Shown: piece by piece, positions 1-6,886 of the stretch
How the letters are laid out: each line of letters starts with the position of its first letter
Position numbering within the stretch: position 1 is the stretch's first letter
Origin: Acidobacteriota bacterium
GTDB taxonomy: Bacteria > Acidobacteriota > JAAYUB01 > JAMOQF01
Direction: 5' to 3'
NCBI GenBank assembly: GCA_027040585.1
Contig: JALULU010000050.1
Location: forward strand, 1 to 15,903
Length of the DNA: 15,903 nt
The notes under the pieces: model-generated
The model's database searches: none
Told to the model about the DNA's origin: nothing
The model's input: only the letters and a program-made list of their open reading frames with translations
Position numbers and translations under genes: made by a program

Positions 1-698
1 TTAAATTAAAAAAAATTTTGAAAAATGATGAAAGTAATATAAAAATTTCGCCTTTTATATATACATTTTTAGCGTATTTTTTCTTTTTTTCTCTATCCAG
101 TTCAAAACTGCCTGCTTATCTTTTCCCAGCAGTTTTGCTTTTGATATTACCAGTGGGAAAAGTTTTAAAGGAAGTTAAAAGTAAAAATTGGACATTTTTG
201 ACAGTACTATTATTTTCAGTTATAGATATTTCGTTGATTTTTTTTATTATCTATTTTTCTCTATGGAAAGTTCTGATTTTAATAGTGATTATGTTTACTT
301 TTACACTTTCTTCCTTTATTCTATTTAAAAATTTATTAAAAGGTATCTTATTTAAAATAATTTCTCTTATATTTATATTTGTTTTTTTTGTTGTACCTTT
401 TATGAATCAAAATTTTTCTTCTAAAAATATGGTGAAATTAATTTCAAAGGATTATATAAATAGATGTGATATTCTTTTATATAGAACATATGAAATGACG
501 TGTGATATTTATACAGATCACAAATGTGTTCAAAATATTGTTGACAGAAAGATTATTAATAAAAAAATTGAAAAATGTAAAAAGGCTTTTATTATATTAA
601 AAACCAACAGGATTAAAGATTTGATAAATTATTTTCCAGAGTATAAAATGGATGTAAAAATATTTGGAAGATATACTTTAATAAAGGTTTGGAAATGA
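1..698 (+). CDS. ArnT/PMT-like membrane glycosyltransferase, C-terminal part (5' end outside window)
   Basis: The reading frame is open from base 3 with no stop upstream, and no ATG in this frame lies near the left edge, so this is the end of a longer gene rather than a 226-residue protein. Near its start it carries FFSLSSSKLPAYLFPA, which matches the conserved 'FFSLSxSKLPxYxLP' stretch of ArnT-type lipid-carrier-dependent glycosyltransferases (GT-C fold). About four hydrophobic segments follow, then a soluble lysine-rich tail of roughly 90 residues that ends in GRYTLIKVWK. Family members move a sugar from undecaprenyl phosphate onto an acceptor such as lipid A on the periplasmic side of the inner membrane. 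The acceptor here cannot be told, because the catalytic N-terminal loops are missing. The stop TGA overlaps the ATG of the next gene (ATGA), which suggests translational coupling. Confidence 0.72.
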   Translation, partial: KLKKILKNDESNIKISPFIYTFLAYFFFFSLSSSKLPAYLFPAVLLLILPVGKVLKEVKSKNWTFLTVLLFSVIDISLIFFIIYFSLWKVLILIVIMFTFTLSSFILFKNLLKGILFKIISLIFIFVFFVVPFMNQNFSSKNMVKLISKDYINRCDILLYRTYEMTCDIYTDHKCVQNIVDRKIINKKIEKCKKAFIILKTNRIKDLINYFPEYKMDVKIFGRYTLIKVWK

Positions 699-1600
699 AT
701 AAACCAATTAGATATTCTCAAGAAAAAATCATCAGAATTGTTGCTCCAGCATCTCCTGTTAAAAAAGAATTCTTAGACAAAGGTATATCAAGAATAGAAA
801 GTTTTTTTCCTGAAATTGAATATGGTGAGATCGTTTTTTCTAAGTATTTTTTTTTAGCAGGCAGGGATGAAGATAGGGCAAGGGAATTAAACTATTCAAT
901 AAATAACTATGATTTTTTATGGAGTGCAAGGGGTGGGTATGGTTCAATAAGACTTCTTAATAGAATATCTTTAAAAAGAGAAAAATATCCAATAATAATT
1001 GGTTCTTCCGATGTTACATCTTTACTTTTATGTCTAACACAGAAATATAATTTTATAACTTTTTATGGACCTATGGTTGCTGGTGAGATCGCCGATTTTT
1101 CAAGGGAATTCGATTTTAGTTTGTTAAAAGGCGTTCTAACTGGCGAATTGGAAGAGGGAACAATTTTATATGATAAAAAATTGGAAGAAATTATAGCTGG
1201 AGATTTCGAAGGAGAAATTACTGGAGGTTGCTTGAGTCTTGTTGTATCTACCCTTGGAACTCCTTTTGAAATTGACACTAAGAATAAAATATTGTTTTTA
1301 GAGGACGTTAATACTAAGCCCTATGAAATTGATAGGATGTTAACTCAGTTGAAATATAGTGGTAAATTAGATGATTGCAAAGGATTAATTTTTGGAGAGA
1401 TGGTAAATTGTGTTCAAAATAAAAACCAAGGATACACATTGCAGGAATTGATTTATGAGGAATTAAAAAGTTTAAAAAAACCTGTTTATTTTGGATTACC
1501 CTGTGGCCATACTAAAAATGGAGGGACTTTCTTGCCAATAGGTGGTAGAGTTAAAATAATTGATGGAAAAATATATTTAAATGAGAGGGTTGTATGTTAG
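695..1600 (+). CDS. ldcA: Murein tetrapeptide LD-carboxypeptidase (peptidase family S66)
   Basis: Predicted cytoplasmic enzyme of 301 residues that removes the terminal D-Ala from recovered wall tetrapeptides, giving the tripeptide used by Mpl. The S66 catalytic set is visible: nucleophile Ser105 in GSSDVTSL, Glu203 in LFLEDVNTKPYEIDRMLTQL, and His272 in GLPCGHTKNGG. The Ser-Glu-His order and spacing match LdcA. The N-terminal IVAPASP and the WSARGGYGS segment (77-84) are also family signatures. There is no signal peptide, which fits a cytoplasmic recycling role. I chose the ATG at 695, overlapping the previous stop, over an in-frame TTG at 689, because it is the normal codon and gives a standard N-terminus. 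The 3' end overlaps the start of mpl by 7 bases, and the products act consecutively, so co-translation makes sense. Family assignment is secure; exact substrate is inferred. Confidence 0.92.
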   Translation: MNKPIRYSQEKIIRIVAPASPVKKEFLDKGISRIESFFPEIEYGEIVFSKYFFLAGRDEDRARELNYSINNYDFLWSARGGYGSIRLLNRISLKREKYPIIIGSSDVTSLLLCLTQKYNFITFYGPMVAGEIADFSREFDFSLLKGVLTGELEEGTILYDKKLEEIIAGDFEGEITGGCLSLVVSTLGTPFEIDTKNKILFLEDVNTKPYEIDRMLTQLKYSGKLDDCKGLIFGEMVNCVQNKNQGYTLQELIYEELKSLKKPVYFGLPCGHTKNGGTFLPIGGRVKIIDGKIYLNERVVC

Positions 1601-3030
1601 ATTTCAAGTTTTCTTTTTTAAAAGAGATGAAAAATTTAAAAAATATTTATTTTATAGGGATTTGTGGTACTGCAATGGCTTCTACTGCACTGCTACTTAA
1701 GGAGATGGGATATGAAGTATATGGCTCGGATTCTGATGTATATCCTCCTATGAGTGATTTCTTAAACAAAAATAATATTAAATTGCTGACTCCATATTCT
1801 CTTAAAAACCTTAAACCACATCCAGATCTTGTAGTTATAGGCAATGCTGTTGGAAGAGGGAATGTTGAGGTAGAATACGTTTTAAATAACAAAATCCCTT
1901 TTATTTCAATGGCAGAATTAATTGGGAAGGGAATAATTTTTGGTAGGGAATCCATTGTTATAGCAGGTACACATGGCAAGACCACCACAACCTCAATGAT
2001 AGCGTGGGTACTTGAATCAATAGGTGAATCACCTTCATTTTTGATTGGCGGTATAAGTAATAATTTTAAATCCAGTTCTAAATTAGGGAAAGGGGATCTA
2101 TTTGTAATAGAGGGTGATGAATATGATACAGCATTTTTTGACAAAAAACCAAAATTTATGCACTATTTTCCAGATTATTTGGTTTTAAATTCAATAGAGT
2201 ATGACCATGCAGATATTTACAGTAATCTGAGTAATATTGTTAATGAATTTAAAAATCTCGTAAAATTGGTTCCTGAAAGGGGTTTTATAACTTTTAATGG
2301 GGATAGTGAAATTTGTCGTGAAGTTGCTAAAAATGCTCTATGTGAATGTGAGTCCTTTGGTATAAAAGAGGGCAATGATTGGTATCCTCGAAACATAAAA
2401 TTTGGTAGGGAAAATATTGAATATGAGCTCTATTATAGGAAGAATTTTATTGGTAAGATAAGATTGAATATGTTTGGCGAGCACAATATTTTAAATTCCC
2501 TTGCCACAATATCAATTTTAAATAGGCTTGGATTTTCTTTTAGTGCAATAAGCGGTGGATTAGAAAGATTTTTAGGTGTTAAAAGGAGAATGGATTTAAT
2601 TTGTAGAAGTGATAAGGTGTTTATTTATGAAGATTTTGCACATCACCCAACAGCTATTTTTGAGACATTGAAAGGAGTTAGAAAAAGTTTTCCAGATGAA
2701 AAAATCATTGCTGTTTTTGAGCCAAGATCCTGGAGTTGCAGGATGAATATTCATCAAGGAAAATTTGCTGAAAGCTTTAAATTTGCAGATATTGTCATAT
2801 TTTATAAAGTTTACCATGAAGAAAAGATTCCCATTGAAAAGAGATTTAAACCAGAACTTGAAGTTGAGCATCTTAGAAATTATGGAAAGGAAAGTTATTA
2901 TTTTAAAGATGTTGCTAAAATAGTTGATTTTTTAAGAGAACATGTGGACAAAGGATATGTAGCTATAATAATGAGTAATGGAGGGTTTGATGGATTATAC
3001 AAAAAGATTAGTGATTCTTTTAATTTTTAG
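1594..3030 (+). CDS. mpl: UDP-N-acetylmuramate:L-Ala-gamma-D-Glu-meso-DAP ligase (murein peptide ligase)
   Basis: Mur-ligase family enzyme of 478 residues. It attaches recycled tripeptide to UDP-MurNAc, bypassing MurC, MurD and MurE. Visible motifs: the N-terminal nucleotide-type motif IGICGTAMAS (21-30), the Mpl-type GSDSDVYPPMSDFL (44-57), the ATP-binding GTHGKTTTT (125-133), the central EGDEYDTAFFDKKPKF (173-188), the LNSIEYDHADIY segment (198-209), FAHHPTAIFETL in the C-terminal half and then FEPRSWSCRMN. The YPPMS motif and the FEPRS stretch favour Mpl over MurC. The start at 1594 has AGAGGG just upstream and overlaps ldcA. A second ATG at 1627 (MKNLKNIYFIG) would give a more typical N-terminus and remains possible. 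The last 41 bases also encode the start of the next gene. Confidence 0.93.
   Translation: MLDFKFSFLKEMKNLKNIYFIGICGTAMASTALLLKEMGYEVYGSDSDVYPPMSDFLNKNNIKLLTPYSLKNLKPHPDLVVIGNAVGRGNVEVEYVLNNKIPFISMAELIGKGIIFGRESIVIAGTHGKTTTTSMIAWVLESIGESPSFLIGGISNNFKSSSKLGKGDLFVIEGDEYDTAFFDKKPKFMHYFPDYLVLNSIEYDHADIYSNLSNIVNEFKNLVKLVPERGFITFNGDSEICREVAKNALCECESFGIKEGNDWYPRNIKFGRENIEYELYYRKNFIGKIRLNMFGEHNILNSLATISILNRLGFSFSAISGGLERFLGVKRRMDLICRSDKVFIYEDFAHHPTAIFETLKGVRKSFPDEKIIAVFEPRSWSCRMNIHQGKFAESFKFADIVIFYKVYHEEKIPIEKRFKPELEVEHLRNYGKESYYFKDVAKIVDFLREHVDKGYVAIIMSNGGFDGLYKKISDSFNF
2980..2985 (+). promoter_or_regulatory. Ribosome binding site inside the 3' end of mpl
   Basis: GGAGGG sits four bases before the ATG at 2990 and within the coding sequence of mpl. 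It is one of the strongest Shine-Dalgarno-like sequences in the left block. It decides the start of the VWA gene in favour of ATG 2990 over the in-frame ATG at 2978, which lies partly on the site itself. Confidence 0.6.
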
Positions 3031-3940
3031 TATTTTTTTTACAATGTTTATATTTTGTGATGATGTTCCCAATTATAGGGTTAAGGTAAAACAGATTTTT
3101 GTGCCTGTTTCTGTTACTTCTCTTTCAGGTGATCCAGTTACAGGTCTTACTAAAAAAGATTTCAGGATATATGAAAATGGAATTGAACAAAAAATAATAA
3201 ATTTTGCTTCTGAAGAAGTACCCTTAAATGTTGTTTTTTTGATGGATGTTAGTGGAAGTACCTATCTTGAATCGGGAGATATAAAACAGGCAATTATTGA
3301 TTTTTCAAAAGAATTAAAGCCTCAAGACAGGGAGGCAATAATTTCCTTCAATAACCAGTCCAAACTTATATTGGATTGGTGTAATGACCTATACAGGGTG
3401 GAAAGAGCACTTGACAGGGTAATGCCCAAGGGAAGTACTGTATGGTATGATACACTGTATGTTACATTTACCGATTTACTAAAAGGTGTTAAAGGTAAAA
3501 AGGTTGTAATTGGTATAACAGATGGTGTTGATACCGGGAGTATAGTTTCTTTTGACGATGCCTTAAATAAGGCAATTGATTCAAATGCGCAGGTTTACAT
3601 AATAAGCCAGACATCCAAATTGAAAGACCTTGCTGACTATTATAGAAGAAATTATGGTGCAAGAATAAATGAAACAGATCTTATGAAAACTATGTATGCT
3701 GCTGATTCCCAGCTTAAAGAAATAACTTACAAAACAGGTGGAAGATTAATTTATCCCGATAAATTGACTAAACCACTTAATGAAATATTTGTGAAATTAA
3801 TAAAGGAGTTAAGACAGGAATATTATATTTCTTATAAACCACATAATATTTTTATGGATGGTAGTTATAGAAAAATTAAAGTAGTTGTAAAACGGCCTAA
3901 TGTTCTTGTGAGATATAAACCTGGATATTATGCAAGATAA
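2990..3940 (+). CDS. Secreted VWFA-related domain protein
   Basis: Protein of 316 residues with an N-terminal export signal (MDYTKR, then a hydrophobic run to about residue 23). No proper lipobox surrounds Cys23, so cleavage by signal peptidase I or retention as an anchor is more likely than a lipoprotein. A beta-rich lead-in (30-75, with a GLTKKDFRIYENG segment) precedes a von Willebrand A domain (about 80-285). The MIDAS metal site looks complete: DVSGS at 86-90, Thr150 in KGSTVWYDT, and Asp178 in ITDGVD. The tail reads EYYISYKP...VVVKRPNVLVRYKPGYYAR. This layout matches the 'VWFA-related' family common in Acidobacteriota, whose function is not established. It overlaps mpl by 41 bases and aroK by 11, so it is probably made together with them. 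A periplasmic adhesion or scaffold role is only a guess. Confidence 0.8.
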   Translation: MDYTKRLVILLIFSIFFTMFIFCDDVPNYRVKVKQIFVPVSVTSLSGDPVTGLTKKDFRIYENGIEQKIINFASEEVPLNVVFLMDVSGSTYLESGDIKQAIIDFSKELKPQDREAIISFNNQSKLILDWCNDLYRVERALDRVMPKGSTVWYDTLYVTFTDLLKGVKGKKVVIGITDGVDTGSIVSFDDALNKAIDSNAQVYIISQTSKLKDLADYYRRNYGARINETDLMKTMYAADSQLKEITYKTGGRLIYPDKLTKPLNEIFVKLIKELRQEYYISYKPHNIFMDGSYRKIKVVVKRPNVLVRYKPGYYAR

Positions 3941-4448
3941 AGTATTAAACATATATCTAACTGGATTTATGGGTAGTGGGAAAAGTTCGGTAGGTCGTAA
4001 ATTATCTAAAAGTATTTCCTGGGATTTCATAGATCTTGATGAGTTTATTGAAAGAAAAGAGAATGCCAAAATAAATGAAGTATTTAAATTTAAAGGTGAA
4101 AAATATTTTAGAGATCTTGAATATAATGTTTTGCTTGATATTTCAAAATTGAAAGGATACGTTGTTTCTCTTGGTGGAGGAACTTTTTGTTTTGAAGAAA
4201 ATATACTGTTAATTAAAGAAAGTGGTAAAGTAATATGGCTAAAATGTCCACTTTCTGAAGTTTACAATAGGATAAAGTCTCACTCTGAAAGACCTCTTGC
4301 AAATAATAGACAGTCTTTTGAAAATCTATATTACTATAGACTTAATTTTTATAAAAGGGCTGATTTTTCAGTTGAAAACTTCAACAAATCAATAGGAAAG
4401 TGCACTCAGGAAATAATTTTTATTTTAAAATTAAGAGGATACATTTAA
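3930..4448 (+). CDS. aroK: Shikimate kinase
   Basis: Cytoplasmic enzyme of 172 residues, the usual family length, that phosphorylates shikimate with ATP in aromatic amino acid synthesis. Key sites are present with family spacing: Walker A GFMGSGKS (12-19), DLD (35-37, Asp37 matching the shikimate-binding Asp), Arg61 in YFRDLE, GGG (82-84), lid Arg121 in ERPLA, and Arg137 in YYRLNFY. The ATG lies inside the end of the VWA gene (11-base overlap). No aroB or other aro genes are nearby, so the gene sits in this operon without its pathway partners. Confidence 0.94.
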   Translation: MQDKVLNIYLTGFMGSGKSSVGRKLSKSISWDFIDLDEFIERKENAKINEVFKFKGEKYFRDLEYNVLLDISKLKGYVVSLGGGTFCFEENILLIKESGKVIWLKCPLSEVYNRIKSHSERPLANNRQSFENLYYYRLNFYKRADFSVENFNKSIGKCTQEIIFILKLRGYI

Positions 4449-4532
4449 ATTCAAATATGATTTTTCTTTATTTTTCAATAATTTTGTATTAAAATAAATA
4501 CTAAGAGTTTTTTAAAAGGTGGGTGATTTTTA
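4449..4532 (+). promoter_or_regulatory. Probable carD promoter and leader region
   Basis: This 84-base, very AT-rich gap separates the overlapping aroK operon from carD. TAAAAT at 4490-4495 or TATTAA at 4487-4492 could be a -10 box, but no convincing -35 box is present. In such AT-rich DNA these matches are weak evidence. A good ribosome binding region (AAGGTGGGTG, 4516-4525) lies seven bases before the carD ATG. No clear terminator hairpin follows aroK, so read-through is also possible. Confidence 0.28.
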
Positions 4533-5033
4533 ATGGAAAATTTTAAAGAAGGAGATATGGTTATCTATGGGGGACATGGAATGGGTAAGATTGATAGAAT
4601 TGTGGAGAAGAATATTCAGGGACACAAACTAAAATTTTTTGAAATTTCTTTTGAGGGGATAAATTCTAAAATTTTTATACCTGTGAATAATGTTGAGAAA
4701 GTTGGCCTTAGAAAACCTATTGATTTTTCAGAATTGGATGCTCTTTTTTCAAAATTTGAAGAACATGATATTAAAATTGACCCATCAGATTGGAAAAATA
4801 GATATAGAGAAAATTTTGATAAGTTAAAATCTGGAAATATATTTAAAATAGCTGAAGTAATAAGGGATTTAACGCTCCTTAATAGTATAAAGACTCTTTC
4901 AATGAGGGAAATGGAGCTTTTAGATAAGGCAAAAAAAGTTTTTATTGATGAGGTTTCTGAGGTTAAGAAAACTTCTCCCGATGAAGTTGGCAAATTTTTG
5001 GATTCCTTGCTTGATAAAGAAAATCAGGATTAA
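4533..5033 (+). CDS. carD: CarD family RNA polymerase-binding transcription regulator
   Basis: Protein of 166 residues with the CarD/TRCF RNA polymerase-interaction domain at the N-terminus (about 5-62): GDMVIYGGHGMGKIDRI, then FEISFEGINSKIFIPVNN, ending at VGLRKPI. The remainder (65-160) is predicted helical and charged, as in the DNA-contacting C-terminal domain of CarD proteins. In characterised members the N-terminal domain binds the polymerase beta subunit and the protein stabilises open promoter complexes, often at rRNA promoters. The gene is preceded by a strong ribosome binding site and a gap that may hold its own promoter. It is followed after 16 bases by the CorC-type gene. The family is clear; the regulated genes are unknown. 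Confidence 0.9.
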   Translation: MENFKEGDMVIYGGHGMGKIDRIVEKNIQGHKLKFFEISFEGINSKIFIPVNNVEKVGLRKPIDFSELDALFSKFEEHDIKIDPSDWKNRYRENFDKLKSGNIFKIAEVIRDLTLLNSIKTLSMREMELLDKAKKVFIDEVSEVKKTSPDEVGKFLDSLLDKENQD

Positions 5034-5049
5034 TTGGTAATATCTTAAG

Positions 5050-6372
5050 ATGGATTATGTTTATTTAATCTTAGGTATTGTTTTGTCCATTTTTGTTTCC
5101 ACTTTTTTTTCTTTTTCTGAAACCGCTGTTTTATCTTTAAATAGAAGTAAACTTTTTGCACAGGTTAAGTCTGGTGATAAAAGGGCAAAATTTTTATTGA
5201 GTATTGTAAAAAATCCAGAAAAGATACTCTCTCCCATTTTACTTGGAAATACACTGGCAAATGTTGTAACTGCTTCTCTAACTTCCATATTGATTTCAAA
5301 ACTTTTTGTTAAAGAAATTCTTGGTATTACACATGAAGTTGCTCAAATTATTGCTACATTGATAATAACTGTTTTAATTTTGATATTTGGGGAAATTACA
5401 CCTAAATCCATTGCTGCCAGAAATCCAGATAAATATGCTTTTTCCATTTCTTATTTTTTGGAATTCATATCTAAAATTTTATATCCACTTGTCTGGATAT
5501 CTCTTTTTTTTAGTTCTATTGTTATAAAAAAATTTTCCAGGGGTGGAGTTGCTATACATGAAGAAAAAAAAGAGAAAATATTAAGTTTATTGTACAAATT
5601 TAATGAAAAAGAAATTGAAAATTCCTATGATTTAATGAAAAATGTTGTGGTTTTACCGGATATTAAGGTTAAAGATATTATGGTACCAATATCAAAAGTT
5701 GTGGCAATGGATGTTAATAGTTCAATAGATGAAATATTGGACGTATTTGTCAAAACTGAATATACAAGAATACCAATTTATGACGGAAATATAGAAAACG
5801 TAGTGGGATTTATTCTTTCGAAGGAGTTTTTTAAGTTTTATCTTGCAAAAAAAGGTATTATTCCAGAATTGGACAAGGCTTCTTTTGAATCAATTATCAA
5901 TAGGCCATTGTTTATTTCAGAGTTTTCACCCATTGATCTTGCCCTAAATAAGATAAAAAATAGAAAACTTCACTTTGCGTTTGTTGTGGGAGAGCTCGGT
6001 CAGGTTGTGGGGATCCTAACTCTTGAAGATATATTGGAAGAGATTGTTGGAGATATATATGACGAACATGATTACAATGTCTTAAATATGTTTGAGAAAA
6101 AGGGTGATAAATTTATTTTTCATGAAAATATTAGTATAAAAGATTTTAATAAACTGTTTCCCAAAAAAATTTCTGAAAATGGTGATTTTACAACACTTTT
6201 TGGTTATTTAATGGACAAGTATGGAGATGTGCCTTTAAAAGATACTGTGTTAGAAGATGATAACTATATTTTTAAAATTAAAAATTCTGATAATTTTGGA
6301 ATTAAAGAGGTTGAACTGGAAGTAAAAAGAAACAGAGATAAATTTATTTCTGAAGAAGAGAGTTTAAAGTAA
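5050..6372 (+). CDS. CNNM/CorC-type membrane protein (DUF21, CBS pair, CorC_HlyC)
   Basis: Inner-membrane protein of 440 residues with the full domain order of the CNNM/CorC ('hemolysin C', TlyC-like) family. An N-terminal DUF21 transmembrane domain (about 1-165) includes FSFSETAVLSLNRSKL (21-35), GNTLANVV (66-73) and FGEITPKSIAARNP (113-126). Two CBS motifs follow (about 205-265, beginning VKDIMVPIS, and 275-335, containing VVGILTLEDILEEIVGDI). A C-terminal CorC_HlyC domain (about 350-428) includes GDFTTLFGYLMDKYGDVP. Relatives transport or regulate Mg2+/Co2+ export, and the CBS pair binds adenine nucleotides. Ion and direction are inferred. The start has little Shine-Dalgarno similarity and lies 16 bases after carD, so coupled translation is plausible. 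The last 29 bases overlap folK on the opposite strand. Confidence 0.88.
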   Translation: MDYVYLILGIVLSIFVSTFFSFSETAVLSLNRSKLFAQVKSGDKRAKFLLSIVKNPEKILSPILLGNTLANVVTASLTSILISKLFVKEILGITHEVAQIIATLIITVLILIFGEITPKSIAARNPDKYAFSISYFLEFISKILYPLVWISLFFSSIVIKKFSRGGVAIHEEKKEKILSLLYKFNEKEIENSYDLMKNVVVLPDIKVKDIMVPISKVVAMDVNSSIDEILDVFVKTEYTRIPIYDGNIENVVGFILSKEFFKFYLAKKGIIPELDKASFESIINRPLFISEFSPIDLALNKIKNRKLHFAFVVGELGQVVGILTLEDILEEIVGDIYDEHDYNVLNMFEKKGDKFIFHENISIKDFNKLFPKKISENGDFTTLFGYLMDKYGDVPLKDTVLEDDNYIFKIKNSDNFGIKEVELEVKRNRDKFISEEESLK

Positions 6373-6886
6373 AATCGTTTTTGTCCAAAATCTTTAAAAC
6401 GCCATGCCTTTCATTACAATTTTTTAATATTTCTTTAATGGTAGAACCTATTATTGGATGTTTAAATTCAGGATGTATTTCATTTAATGGAATTAAAACA
6501 AATTTTCTTTTTTCGATTTCAGGATGAGGTACTATGAGATTTGGTGTCTCAATTATTTTATCTTCGAAAAATAATATATCTATGTCAATTTCTCTGGGTG
6601 AGTTTTTGTGAGTTCTATTTCTTCCCATTTCCTTTTCAATATTTTGAAAAACTTCTAATAGCTCATATGGATTTAGAGGAGTGCTTAAAGATATTATACA
6701 GTTTAAAAATTTTAAATCTTCTAATGTATCCACCGGCTCAGTTTCATAAATGGAGGATATGGATAGTATTTTTATATTTTTCTCTTTAATTTTCTTTATT
6801 GTGCTTTTTATGTTATTTAACCTGTCTCCTAAATTTGAACCAAGTGAAATAATTACCCTGTTTTCTTTAAAAGTATTTTCTACCAT
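6344..6886 (-). CDS. folK: 6-hydroxymethyl-7,8-dihydropterin pyrophosphokinase (HPPK)
   Basis: Cytoplasmic folate-pathway enzyme of 180 residues that transfers pyrophosphate from ATP to 6-hydroxymethyl-dihydropterin. Signatures are ISLGSNLGDR (13-22), YETEPVD (47-53), the metal-binding segment SPREIDIDILFF (96-107, with Asp101 and Asp103), and VPHPEIEKRKFVLIPLNEI (119-137, including His121). No folB or folP genes are adjacent. The ATG lies inside the 3' end of lptD (20-base overlap), with AAGGA just upstream, so it is probably translated from the lptD message. The 3' end runs 29 bases into the convergent CorC-type gene, leaving no room for a terminator between them. Confidence 0.94.
   Translation of the reverse strand: MVENTFKENRVIISLGSNLGDRLNNIKSTIKKIKEKNIKILSISSIYETEPVDTLEDLKFLNCIISLSTPLNPYELLEVFQNIEKEMGRNRTHKNSPREIDIDILFFEDKIIETPNLIVPHPEIEKRKFVLIPLNEIHPEFKHPIIGSTIKEILKNCNERHGVLKILDKNDFTLNSLLQK

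Noticed and set aside
1647..2144. 165-residue minus-strand frame inside mpl
   Set aside because: It is antisense to the conserved Mpl N-terminal and ATP-binding motifs, and the predicted protein shows no domain.
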